From: Amoebidium appalachense
Taxonomy: Eukaryota > Ichthyosporea
Assembly: GCA_963693365.1 (NCBI GenBank)
Contig: CAVNZM010000004.1
Location: forward strand, 7,378,001-7,442,000
Length of the DNA: 64,000 nucleotides
Direction: 5' to 3'
The position numbers were made by a program, and so were the translations under genes. Position 1 is the first letter of the stretch, and each line of letters opens with the position of its first letter. The notes under the pieces were generated by a model. The model did not search any database. It saw only the letters and a list, made by a program, of their open reading frames with translations, and had not been told where the DNA came from. Below, in pieces: positions 25,421 through 64,000 of this stretch.

Positions 25421-27029
25421 TGTGTGTGGCGGCGTGGGTGTGTATGTGTGTGTGTGGTTGTGGATAACACCGAGTGCACTTTGTGTGTGTGTCTATGCAC
25501 GTTCTGAAGAGGGAGCAAGAATGAGGAGGAGAGGGTGGGGGGTGGGTGGGTGGGGGGGGGGGGGGAAGATGAGGGTGAGGGAGTTCAGAACAAGAGTTAA
25601 ACCGCGTGTTTGTGTTTTACTCGAGGCAAGGCCCCAGTCTCTCTCTCTTTGTGTATACGTGCCTGGGAGGGAGGGGGGGAGGGGGGCTGCTGGCCAATTG
25701 TTCTGTGGCAGGCTGATATCACAGCATATACGTGTGTGCGTGGGTGTGTGTGTGTGTATGTGTGTGTCTGTGTGCGTGTGTGTGTGTGCGTGCATGTGTG
25801 TGTGTGTGCGTGTGCGCGCGTGTGTGAAAAGCTTCTCGAATGGCTGTGTGTGTGTTGGGGGGAGGTCGGCGGTAAGTGGGGAAAGGGGCGGAGGGATGGG
25901 GTTGTTAAGGAACAGTGTGGAAATTTCGAGCCCTACCTGAATTCTGTACAGCTTCACCGCCAGTGCCGAATATGTAACCCCGTAGCCCATAAACAGGAAC
26001 CACAGGCCCAAACTGAGCCGGAAATATGAGGGGGATCCCGAAAAAGCGAAATTCGACGCCAGAACCAAAATGCACCCGGCCAACATCAGTAGGCAGTAGA
26101 AGGCAGATGCATTTTTCAGAGATTTTGCCTTTCGGTGACGCCACGTAAAAACCCCCACTATCAACCCGTATACGATTCCAAACGATGAAAGCACGTAGAC
26201 TGAAACTGCCCGGGAGCTGAGCGACCCCACCCACAGGCAGTTTACGACGACGGGTTGCGGGATAGTTAGACCGTTGCGGCAAGCGGGATTTTTATCGAAA
26301 GTTATCGTCTTCATGCTTGTTTCGTCGCACGGAGCCGACACGTCGACGGTGAGATCCTTCATGGTGCATTTTGGAAGCAGAAGACGGTTTATGACCGTGC
26401 ACGCCCGATCCGTAGCCAATGAAACGTTGACATTCATCACCAAAAGCTCCAATAGGAGGCTGCGGAACACCCTAGCCTCTTCCATTTCGACCAGAAGATC
26501 TAGCATGGCCCCCGAGGGGCCGTGGGGGTAGAAGAGGTTTACGGCCAAGAGGGCGCTGTGGTATCGGGGGAACATTTTGTAGTACACGGCGGGGTCCATT
26601 TGGTAATATGCCCCCTGCCAGGCCCTTTGATAGGCCGGAAATTGCCGCATTTTCATCGCCGTGATGTGGGTGTAGGGTGACAACTGGTAGTCGTTAAGCA
26701 GTCGAATCAGGTTGAATGCCGTCTCGTGATTGGTGCTGTTGATGCTCACCCCAAACCCCGTGCCCCCAAATATGGTCATTCCACCGGGCATGTCGGTGTT
26801 GTTTGCGTCGGGGTACACGTCATGCTTCATACTGAACGCAAATCCGTTCAAGGGGGGTTTTTCATCCCCAGGGGCGAAAAAGTGGGACTCAAAGGGAATG
26901 AGGCTGTGGGGTCACTGGTGGGGGTCCAAACCCTACGCCATGCCTGAAAATCTTCGCTGTCGGCAGGGTACCATGCTGGGTCCATGACCTGTACGTGTGT
27001 GTGTGTGTGTGTAAGTGTGTGTGTGTGTG

Positions 27030-27067
<38 letters not shown>

Positions 27068-27125
27068 GTACGTGTGTGCGTACATGTGTGTGTGCGTGCG
27101 TGTGTGTGTGTGTGTGTGTGTGCGT

Positions 27126-27176
<51 letters not shown>

Positions 27177-27179
27177 AAT

Positions 27180-27210
<31 letters not shown>

Positions 27211-28327
27211 TATGTATGTGTGTGTGTTCGTCTACGTGTATGTGCGTGTGTGCGCCAGCACGTACGCGGGTGTGTGTGTGAGTGTGTGCATGTGTGTGTG
27301 GGGGGGGGGGGGGGGGGGAGGGGGTGGTTAGGTGGGTACTACACAACAGAGGGTGAAGAAACAAAACGTCATCTCATTGTGGCGTTAGGCTAAACAAGGG
27401 GCACAACCTCGAAGCGCCCGGGGGTAGAGGGGTCCCGGGGGAAATGGGGGGTTTCAAAAAAATTTATGAATGCCGCCCGTTCGTTGAATTACAATCATTA
27501 CATTTTGTGAAAACACAAAAAACTCCATAGAACCTAAACATCCCCGTGTACCCGAAACCAAAGATAATACCGGAAGAAGCAATTCAAAAATCCGGTTTGG
27601 TACTTACCTCTTTGAGCAGTGGGATGTATTTTTCCAGCGCCCTCACGAAGGAAGCATCGGAGAGTCCGCACTTGAGCTTCCCGTTTCCCTGGCGGAACAC
27701 CATAGCATGTTCCGCCAGCCCCAACAGGGTAACCAATGACTGATCCTCGTTGTCTCCCGGCTCAAAAAGGAAGGTGGGTCTGTGCGTCTTTTCCTTAGTT
27801 GGAAGGAGGTACTTTCCAAATAAGACATCCCACGACCAGTTTGTAAATACGGCCTCTTTTGCCCCCGTCAGTGTTAGACCCCACTCATTTACTTCAGCCT
27901 GGAAGTAATCTTTCCCTAGGTGGTTGTTGTTACTGGGGGGGTTTATGTTGGAATTTTGAACGTCAGCCGTGTTTGTGGCGTTTTAGATGGTGTACCGAGC
28001 CTCCACAGTGTATGGGAGACCGAAAAAATGACTCTCAACCTGTGTATGGTTAAAATAAATTATATTGGGTATGTTTTAGTGAAGGTTTACTATCAGATTC
28101 TACAGCTAAAAACGGCTTGTTTTTGTTATTGGTTTTGTTTGTGTGTGTTTTTGGAGAGAGGAAGGAGGGGAGAGGAGGGGGTGGGGTGGGTGGGTGGGTG
28201 GGGGGGAGGGGGATAGGGTTAGCTAGGACTAATTATCCCTCATTATCATTTATCACAGTGTTTGAACAAACCGTTTGTGAGGGGATATTTAAGGCTGAGG
28301 ACATTGTACATGTGTGTCTGTGTATGT

Positions 28328-28372
<45 letters not shown>

Positions 28373-31300
28373 CGTGCGCGCGTGTGCGCGCCGCGCCGCG
28401 CCTGTGTGTGCATGTAGTCGGTTGTTATGTGTGGTGTAGTGCGCATGTGCATCTAAGTCGCTCGTGTGTGTGTGTGTGCGCGCGCGCGTACGCGCGCTAT
28501 GGGCGCCTGTACGCACTTTTGTTTTGGCATGCACCACGTATATGTATACAGATATAAATAACAACAGCAATCTGTGCGTTATAGCATATGCAAGGCAGTG
28601 AGGATGTACGCGCACGGTGTTTATTGTTGCCCACCCCCTCCCCCCCTGCCCCCCTCCCCTCCCCCCACCCCCCACCCCCCCCAACCAACCCCCCACATAC
28701 ACCCGTTTTTTCAAGCTTTTTTGTACCCTTTAGCCCTTTCTTCCTCCTCTTATCTTTCCAACCCCATGCCCATACCACCTTCTTCTCCAACCCTACATTC
28801 ACTTGCCTAATCGCTCCCTAGAATGTCCTTCTCTCACAACATCTTACACAACTAATAATTTCCGGTTTTCCCAACCAAATTCCGAGTTTCAAGAACACGG
28901 ATTTTTGATTTTTTCTTTCTTGAATTTTTACCCTACCTGCAGCAGCTGCGTAAAGTCGTGGAACGTGTCCTCCACCAAAACCTCCCGGTTTTCTCGTATT
29001 CCGATTGGATGAGAGTCGTGAGGTCCATAATCCCCCCGTCCCGCGCCCATCTAGCCAATCGAATGATCTTCCCAAAGACTATATCGGGAAATGGCGCCCC
29101 CCTTTCCAACGCGTCGTCGAACGCCGTGGTACGTTGTGAATTTCGATTACGAGGGGGGGGTGCGGTGTTGTTGGTGGTGGTGGCGCGCGCTGCTACAATC
29201 TCTTGAGAGGCCTGTGTATATGGGCAGGTGGTTGGAGTTAGTGTTTTTGTGTTTTTTTTTTTTGAACATTTTGGACATCATAAGTTACAACGTACCTTCA
29301 CCAATTCATTCGACACCTGCATAGGTGTATGTATTCCACACCACCAACCTCTCCTCCCCATCCACCCTCGTTTCAGGATTTGTTCTGAGCGGCACATAGT
29401 AGTGGTGGACGTCTCTTGTTGTGAAAGTTGGGCATGTTGAATTTATGTTTCCGCCTGGAACATCACCGCTACCAGATTTTAAATTTGAATTTGACCGTTC
29501 ATTCGTAGTGTCCGAAATGTTGACAGTGGGTAAGGCCGATCCGCGCTTGTCGTACGCATAAACGAGGGGTGTCCCATAGGTACAATAACCATTTGAGCAT
29601 ATTTGCTGTGCAAATTCGGTGAATGTCGCACGGCAAACTGGGAATATGTGCGATGTAATATCGTATATAGGGGCGGAATCCGGAGCCGCGGAAGGGGACG
29701 GTGCGCTTTGTGGTTCCGCGTTCGTAGTTGGGTTGGCGGGGATTTGCGAGGAAGAGGGGGTTCCTATTGGCCAACGTTGCTTGAGGGGGAGGAAGTTGTT
29801 TTGAATTCTGAGGAAGATTTTGTGAGAATTTGTGTGGCACCTAATGATCCCGTTACTGTGAATGAAGTATCTGAATCAGAAATCCGTGTTTTTGATACCA
29901 AAACATGGGACAGATTTGTTATTTCTTCACCCACGAGAGCATTGGGTTGCACGTGGCCCAGTGATTTTATGTTGCCATTGTTTTTGGTATCACCTCCTTG
30001 CCCGCCAGAGGGGTGGCTTGGATTTGCAGTTGGATTCAGGTGTGTGTGTGAGTGTTGGTTGTGGTTGTGTGGAAGAAAGTGCCAAAATACTACTAACGGT
30101 GGTTGCAGCCGATGGGGTCGAACTCGAAACCAACTGCAAGAGGCAAAGGAGCACCATGTGAAGTGGTCTCCGTGATTGGGGCATGCCCCCTTCCATATTC
30201 ATGCTGCCGTGAATGTTCTGTTTCTAGGTGAAGTTACACAGACGTGATGCATACGAAAACAAGAACTGTACACTCACACACTAAACGTCAACTGAATGTG
30301 GATGTATGTGTGATGTTGACTTTCACAAGTTCTGATTCACTTCTGAACTGCCGTGTGTGCACACGTGGGATCTGAAACGGTTTCTGTGCCATACGGTCGC
30401 TGACGTCAATTAACAGGATGGCCTGTTATACTAAATATATATAAAAAAGTACCCAGTTTGAATCTGCCAGAGGGGTACATAACAGATTTTTTTTAATATC
30501 TATGCGGCATATTTAGATGCAACCCTTGCTAAGGTGTGCAGGCACGCCTCAAGCTTGAGTCATGCGACTCCCCGTGCATCTTCCCTAGGCCCTGCTTCAA
30601 AACTTGTGGAGTGAGGGATCACGAGTGCACGTGTGCACGTGTTTTCGGTGCGCACCCTCTGAAAAGCACATGCCACGTTGCTGCTGGTATGGAATTCCAG
30701 GAATGTGGACCGTTTTATGAGTTCGATATCATAGATCGCGAAGCAGGTAGCAGGAAGACGAGGGGAAGACAAAAAAAAATAATGAACTCAGAGTATAGGA
30801 CAGCCATTTGTGCTTTTATAATGTTATTGATATACATGGAGTGCCGTTCACTACCTTTATACGATGCATAAAAGCTCAAACCAAGAGTGTTTCAAGTAAT
30901 ACACAGGCAGGCAGGTGCCACGGGTGCGTGAACTCTTTATTTATCCTAGCATTCCTCTGCCTAATCCTCCATAACATCAACGACGGCATGATATTTGAAA
31001 TAACGGATCCGCTATCAAGATTTGGTGTCCGGTCTTTTCAAGTAACGTTGAAAATAACGAGAACTCGATTGCATGTTCACGCAAATTTAAAAAAGTGATA
31101 TGTATCAAGTAAAAACTTTGTAGAAATTCTTTGATAACTAATATTAACAATAAAATAGCTTTTTGGAGAAATATTATAATAATTATATCGCATACAAAAT
31201 GCGGGTGAATTTACATTTTGAAACATGACGCGAAACTGGCTCAAGTGCCAGGTGGCAAGCATTCTTTGGATATCTCTACAACTTCAAAGCCCAATTTCAC

Positions 31301-32001
31301 CCGCAATTTTGTAAACCTATCCTACAGCACTTTTGCCATTTAAGTTATCCTAATAGAGTCCCAAAAATACGTTTTGTTTATAGTTTTGTATCCCTGGTTA
31401 TCTCAAATGTGGATTACTGAATATCTCCGCAACAGATGGGATAACGCACCCCCCTGGAAAAGTCCATAGGTATACCGCTTCCCGTGGATAAGGCCAGGTC
31501 GTGCGCTATGTTGATGCATATGGGGTCGCTGCACCATACATATTTGCAATGCCCTGTGCACTACGTTTTTTTGTTTTCATTCCCAGTCTTTTACCCATTT
31601 CCCCTCTTTTTTTAATTTTTTTTTCTTCTTTTCTTTCTCTAAGGCTTCTTTTATCGCTGCAATGGTGTGGTGTTGGCTAGGTCTTCTTCTTCTTTTCTCC
31701 GCGGCAACGGTGTGATGTGTAAGGCACGATGTATAAGGTGGGCCCGGATGTCCAGGCTAGTTTATTATTATTATCACACACAGGAAACTGTCCATTTATT
31801 TATTTCGAAACTCATAAAGCGTATTACTATGCATACCTGCCTAATATTTGAAGCTGTCCTCCCTATGATTATTGCAAAACTAATACGTTAGTGGTACTGT
31901 AGGTACGTGCTTGTCATGCGATGATTGCTACGGACGGCGCCCAGCCCGTGGTCCTCGAGAAATCCAGAGGGCCGTGCCCAGCCACGACTCCTTTGCTGCG
32001 T

Positions 32002-32020
32002 ACGTCATCGTTGATGACGT
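32002..32020. promoter_or_regulatory. Palindromic paired CRE-like site
   Basis: ACGTCATC-GTT-GATGACGT is a perfect 8-bp inverted repeat with a 3-base spacer, and each arm contains a TGACGT core as bound by CREB/ATF bZIP factors. Its role is inferred from the motif and its location between divergent genes. Confidence 0.45.
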
Positions 32021-32065
32021 CTATTTGGCCTAGTCTCTTAGTACGAAAATATGCATATGCAGGCT

Positions 32066-32083
32066 GTCACCTACTGAGGTGAC
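32066..32083. repeat. 7-bp perfect palindrome GTCACCT/AGGTGAC
   Basis: GTCACCT-ACTG-AGGTGAC lies between the CRE-like palindrome and the longer inverted repeat. Confidence 0.6.
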
Positions 32084-32086
32084 TCG

Positions 32087-32185
32087 TATTTTTCCTTACA
32101 CACACAGCGAACACTGGACTCTCGGGACCGTAGAGCCGACGCGAGAAAAAGCATGCACGCGGTCGCGAGAGTGTAAGGAAAAATA
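32087..32185. repeat. Two-part inverted repeat (15 bp perfect plus 13 bp with one mismatch)
   Basis: TATTTTTCCTTACAC (32087-32101) is the exact reverse complement of 32171-32185. Inside it ACTCTCGGGACCG (32118-32130) pairs with 32160-32172 with one mismatch. The right arm is continuous, whereas the left arm is split by 16 bases, giving a long stem with a one-sided bulge. Confidence 0.75.
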
Positions 32186-32518
32186 GATTGGGTTTGAGGC
32201 GAACGTGAAGTTCAAAGCAGCCCAGGCACCGTCAGTACGTGCCAGATATGCAGGTTTACTTTACATACTACAAAAACATGCAAGGACACAGGACATGTCA
32301 CAGAGTCTACAGAGCTCTAGTCACTACAGTTATAGTCCTGCAGCTAAAATAGACGTGTGTCTTTTGCACCGAGTACACAGACACACAGACACACAGACAC
32401 ACAGACACACGCACACACGCAAGCACACAAACACACTGACACTCACAATAAGCCACCCAAGGTGTGTAGTCGTTTGGAAAGTCAAGCAAGATCCCGGTCT
32501 ATAGGTCGGTTCTCTCTG

Positions 32519-33890
<1,372 letters not shown>

Positions 33891-34034
33891 CTCCTTTGTA
33901 TTTACCCTTGTTTTATTCTTGTTCTCGACCTGCCTTATGTTTAGCAGGTGTCTTTGGATCCACGTTTATTTTCCTTTTTTGGCAGGTGGTCTGCACACAG
34001 TTTCGCCTTCCTTATTTGGCAACTGGGCGGCATC

Positions 34035-41527
<7,493 letters not shown>

Positions 41528-42445
41528 GGGGGTTTTATTGAAATTTTTGAAAGCAAAAAAAAATTTTAAGTGCTTTTTAATAGCTGTTTTTTTTTTTATT
41601 TATTGGCTGGGTGGTGTATGAAATGCTTAAGTTTCGGTTAGCAAAAAAAAAAAAGCACCGACCTCTTTTAAATTATGAAATAAACAGGGGTGTCCTCTGG
41701 TTGTATTATTCTTTTAAGGTGTATTATTTATCTCTGTATCATTTTTTATTTCTCTTTTTAAATTTTTGTTTTAAACCGCCTATTTCGGCTCCTTTCGTAA
41801 CCCTAACGAGTTGTTGGGTGTTTAAAGACATGACCGCCAATTGATTATTATGACCACCAGGCCGGTATTTAATGAGTGAGCAATTTTCAGTAAGGGGTGA
41901 CCTCATTTCTGTAAATCAAAAACCATTTCGTATGGACCAATAAAAACCGATGAGTGACAACTCGAACCACTATGCCTAGCATCCTCCCCACCCTCCCCCC
42001 CCCCCCCCCTCCCCCCCCCCCCCTCCCCCCCCTCCCCCCCCCCCCCCCCCCCCCCCCCCCCGCCCCGTGTATAGGTGAGATTTGTCTCTGTGCCTCGAGT
42101 AACCCTCCCTGTAAATCCGTGGAGTAATACAGATAAACCACCATTCATAAGGGGTTTTCCCCACCCCCTGCCACTCGAAATTGAAAGGATATTTCCAATG
42201 CATGCATTACTGATATGCATATTAGGTTTAGCCTGCCATGATCAGCCGACAGGTGACAGCCGGTTGAGTATGCAATGGGAGGCTCGAGTCATCCGTAGGG
42301 CAGCGAGCTCGGAGAGCTGGAAAAGCGGAGAGGGGGGGGGAGAGGGGGGGGGGGGGGGGGGGGGGCTGACGATCTCGATATCGATTTGAACCAGAAGCCT
42401 CAATAAAAAAAGATTTGTTATGAAACTTGAAAAAAAGAAGAAAGG

Positions 42446-42477
<32 letters not shown>

Positions 42478-42946
42478 AGGTAGGAATAGAACAACATGTT
42501 CTGGGCCAGGCGCGAAAAAGAAACCAATCCACAGTGTGATCACATACAAGATAAATGCAAAAAAGGAATCCTGGTTTGAAAGCCGTAAAAATGTGCAAGT
42601 CTTAGTAATGGTTAATTAATATTATAATAGTCTTAGCTAAGAAGAATGTTTATCGAAAACCTACGATCCGTGAGCCCACCGGCCACAGCTAGGTGAAACC
42701 GGCTGGCCCGCCATGAGGTGTGGGGAGATTGCAGATTGCAACGGAGCTCAGTCTTTCAAAGCCTTCGGACGAGCTGCATATTTATAATCCACCAATACAT
42801 GGTATGATTTTATTTATTTTATTTGATTTGATTTGATTTATTTATTTCTGTTCTTGGGGTTGCGGGTGGAAAGATCCGGTATACGCATATGTTGCATGCA
42901 TGGTGTGGAAGATCTTTCGAAGATCCTGATCTCGAGGAGGGGGAGG

Positions 42947-42996
<50 letters not shown>

Positions 42997-43071
42997 GTGT
43001 GTGTGTGTCCAGTGTCATGATCCAGGATTCATCCTCGGCACTGTGCTTGCTACCTGTGTGTGTGTGTATGT

Positions 43072-43107
<36 letters not shown>

Positions 43108-43659
43108 GGGGGGACGTTTCTTGTTGATCTATGTACAACGGTATGGCATGTGTACGGAGTCAACGATAGTAGAAAAATAACGGTGTATGTAGATTTCCAA
43201 AAGGTGGCACGGCTTGTGGGCCGGATTACGAAACGCATGTTCATGGGACTGACGGGCGATTTTTTTTGGTACTTTTTAAACTTAACATATGTAGGATACT
43301 TTTATTCAGTCTTAAATCATCCTGGTTTGAAGAATTAGACTTGGACCGCGTGTAATTGACGACGTGATATTTAGAATGAGATCTACCCATCTTTATTCCT
43401 CACTCTGAAAACCAAGTCTCACGAGTGTGATTCTGTTTTATTCAAAACTTTTACAAAAAACACACAGAATTACATATACAGCGCACCCCGCCCATGCCAG
43501 ACAGAGAGACGAGTACTGTTTTTTTTCTTTGGAGATACCTACTAAATCTGAACAAGCGAAAAACATTCCCTTGTGCTAGCAAAACAAGCACACGCGAGGA
43601 CACCAATAAAAAAGCCCAAAAAAACGCGAAAACCATCCACGCTAAAATAAAAAACCTTG

Positions 43660-43775
43660 CTGACCAGCAAACTACATTCCATTTTTGGCAACAAACTACA
43701 TCTACATTCCATTTTTGGCAACAAGCTACATCTACATGCCATAAATGGCAACAACTCCATATCATATATGGCAAG
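43660..43775. repeat. 30-bp degenerate tandem repeat, about four copies
   Basis: Units of the form CAAACTACATCTACATTCCA followed by TTTTTGGCAA (24, 30, 30 and about 27 bp). Each unit carries one CArG or CArG-like box. Confidence 0.8.
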
Positions 43776-44726
43776 CAACATCTCCTTTTCTTTAAATATT
43801 TATAGATCAGAGTGACTAAATTTTTCCCAAGGCTGGGCCAATGCTAGAAGGCACGTTCCGTCCGATTCGGTCCGATTAGCCATAATTGGTAAATGGTAAG
43901 GCGTCACATATCGAACAGACATACACGTCCCCTGGCCACCCTTAACGTCTAAAAAATTCAAAATTCACGTCATTAATTGATTGACCACGATGCAATAGTT
44001 AGTGTAAGTAAATGAGCAAGCGCAGTCACTCTTCAGAGTTGAGGAGGTATTAAAAGTTAGTCTACATAACAGCCATGTTACCATGTGTGACGTAATGCTA
44101 GCACGTAACCATATTTGGCTCAATCGTTCAAGCACATTGCCAAATAAGGCTAAATCATGAGAGAAAACTACCTTCCCACACGTAACTTAACACAAGTAGA
44201 GTGTATAGTTGTTGCACACACACACACGGAGGTGATCAGTCTCTACATGAGTATACTACCTACTAAGTGTGTACTTGATCGGGTTGCATGCACTATCACC
44301 TAAGTATCACACAAGTGTCCACACAGTGCTTGGAGAGTCTGTTGCAACAGTTAATTATCAATGCTTATCGCATTTTCTGCTTATCGTTATAACTCCCAAT
44401 TTTATTATGTTACATGTGCGGGTTTATATACTCCGCCGTGATCCGGTCACCAGCCATCCAGGATGGCATCCGGGTTGATTACGTAATCCCTAGATCTGGA
44501 TGGTGCGTTCCTAACCAATCATATGGCAGTTAGATATCACAATTCATCCTACGATCGATCACCTAGCCATCACACGAAAAAATGCGTACACCGCTGTTGG
44601 ATGGTTACATGGTAAATATATCACAGACACGAATCATATGGTGATATTGGGGTTGTATATTCCAACAAATCATTCCAGAAGGTTAACATTTATGGTAAAA
44701 ACATTCCAGCGCACTACCATATAAGG
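43679..44726. promoter_or_regulatory. Cluster of six perfect CArG boxes, some fused to TEAD-type sites
   Basis: CC(A/T)6GG matches: CCATTTTTGG at 43679 and 43709, CCATAAATGG at 43739, CCATATTTGG at 44109, CCAAATAAGG at 44140 and CCATATAAGG at 44717, plus a one-mismatch TCATATATGG near 43763. The first two overlap CATTCCA, the consensus of TEAD/Scalloped factors. CArG boxes bind SRF/MEF2-type MADS factors. Function here is inferred from motif density only. Confidence 0.45.
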
Positions 44727-44732
44727 TTAAAT

Positions 44733-63911
<19,179 letters not shown>

Positions 63912-64000
63912 CTGAAGCATTGGGGGGGGGGGGGGGAGGTGGTGAAGATCAATGACAAAAATGCAAAAAGACTTCAAATTAGTTCATGTTAAGGGTTTGA

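Larger units (their letters stand above)
23401..30202 (-). pseudogene. Class C (GABA-B-like) GPCR with solute-binding ectodomain; reading frame broken
   Basis: Exons on the minus strand: about 29296-30202, 28937-29211, 27608-28039, 25937-26988, 24804-25125, 23401-24050 (TAA at 23401-23403). The first begins with a signal peptide (HMVLLCLLQLVSSSTPSAA). Exons 2-4 form a periplasmic sugar-binding-protein-like domain: AFDDALERGAPFPDIVFGK, FFGLPYTVEARYTI, GGMTIFGGTGFGVSIN. Exon 4 then enters a seven-helix class C domain (YGLIVGVFTWRHRKAKSLKN, LWFLFMGYGVTYSALAVKLY) that continues through exons 5 and 6, followed by a Ser-rich tail with a short coiled-coil-like stretch. Splice sites look intact, yet the frame breaks: an early TGA at 29990-29992, another shift near 29760, TGA at 29306-29308, a shift inside 28937-29211, TAA at 27983-27985, a 1052-nt exon that should be a multiple of three, and TAG at 24910-24912 inside a membrane segment. 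Either a young pseudogene, local sequence errors, or short introns I cannot see; one 63-nt and one 68-nt GT-AG intron could explain two of the breaks. Confidence 0.7.
41528..44732. other. Convergent intergenic region, ALKBH1 to giant gene
   Basis: The region starts T/A-rich (41528-41900), then has a poly-C block at 41996-42061, poly-G at 42343-42365, a 30-bp A-run at about 42446-42475, (GT)n at 42950-43008 and poly-G at 43074-43106. From 43110 to 44732 it is ordinary-complexity sequence with no recognisable gene, but with a cluster of CArG boxes. A 103-codon plus frame at 43494-43805 is largely the translated short tandem repeat and is not called. Confidence 0.6.

Noticed and set aside
27983-27985. 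Reassigned TAA codon (non-standard genetic code)
   Set aside because: The TAA sits where the family usually has Tyr, but SCOT ends in TAA, TSEN2 and the giant gene in TAG and ALKBH1 in TGA at the expected C-termini, so all three act as stops here.
29603-30175. 190-codon plus-strand ORF
   Set aside because: It lies opposite the GPCR first exon, has no family resemblance and no splice signals; the minus strand carries a signal peptide and a recognisable ectodomain.
42655-42760. Possible tRNA-derived SINE (GC-rich block near an A-run)
   Set aside because: No convincing A and B boxes or target-site duplication could be found.
43494-43805. 103-codon plus-strand ORF
   Set aside because: Much of it is the translated 30-bp CArG-containing tandem repeat; no start context, splice site or family support.

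Overview
The window is nuclear DNA from an intron-rich eukaryote. Genes are built of many short exons joined at canonical GT-AG introns, and the introns are packed with very long (GT)n/(CA)n, (CT)n and poly-C/poly-G tracts. The gene content (a class C GPCR with a bacterial-type binding domain, a giant secreted EGF/vWD/PA14/lectin protein, human-like ALKBH1 and TSEN2) together with large introns suggests a free-living protist, possibly a unicellular relative of animals. That placement is inference; no rRNA, tRNA or organelle marker is present to fix it. Most long open frames in the window are translated microsatellite (poly-CV, HT, SL, P or G) and are not genes.

Layout, left to right. 1-3190: a repeat-rich stretch with three weak exon candidates of unknown identity. 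4209-10712 (+): complete mitochondrial succinyl-CoA:3-ketoacid CoA-transferase (SCOT/OXCT1), 9 exons, 526 codons, catalytic Glu350 present. 10713-12663: intergenic, with a 30-bp minisatellite. 12664-21078 (+): complete TSEN2, the catalytic tRNA-splicing endonuclease subunit, 9 exons, 404 codons, Tyr304/His312/Lys356 all present. 21079-23400: convergent intergenic region. 23401-30202 (-): a class C (GABA-B-like) GPCR gene with a substrate-binding-protein ectodomain, broken by several frameshifts and stops. 30203-34034: intergenic or divergent promoter region with a cluster of hairpins and a 1.4-kb polypyrimidine tract. 34035-41527 (+): complete ALKBH1 dioxygenase, 9 exons, 339 codons, HxD...H and both Arg residues present. 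41528-44732: convergent intergenic region carrying a cluster of SRF-type CArG boxes. 44733 to beyond the right edge (-): a giant secreted multidomain protein, about 30 exons and 1783 residues in the window, reading cleanly in phase to its stop.

The exon chains were assembled by requiring GT-AG borders, phase continuity and family similarity at once. In the four intact genes every junction agrees, which makes the several breaks in the GPCR gene stand out. SCOT works in ketone-body use in mitochondria. TSEN2 and ALKBH1 are both tRNA enzymes, although they are separate transcription units. The GPCR and the giant protein are the sensing and extracellular components. No operon-like organisation is seen or expected.
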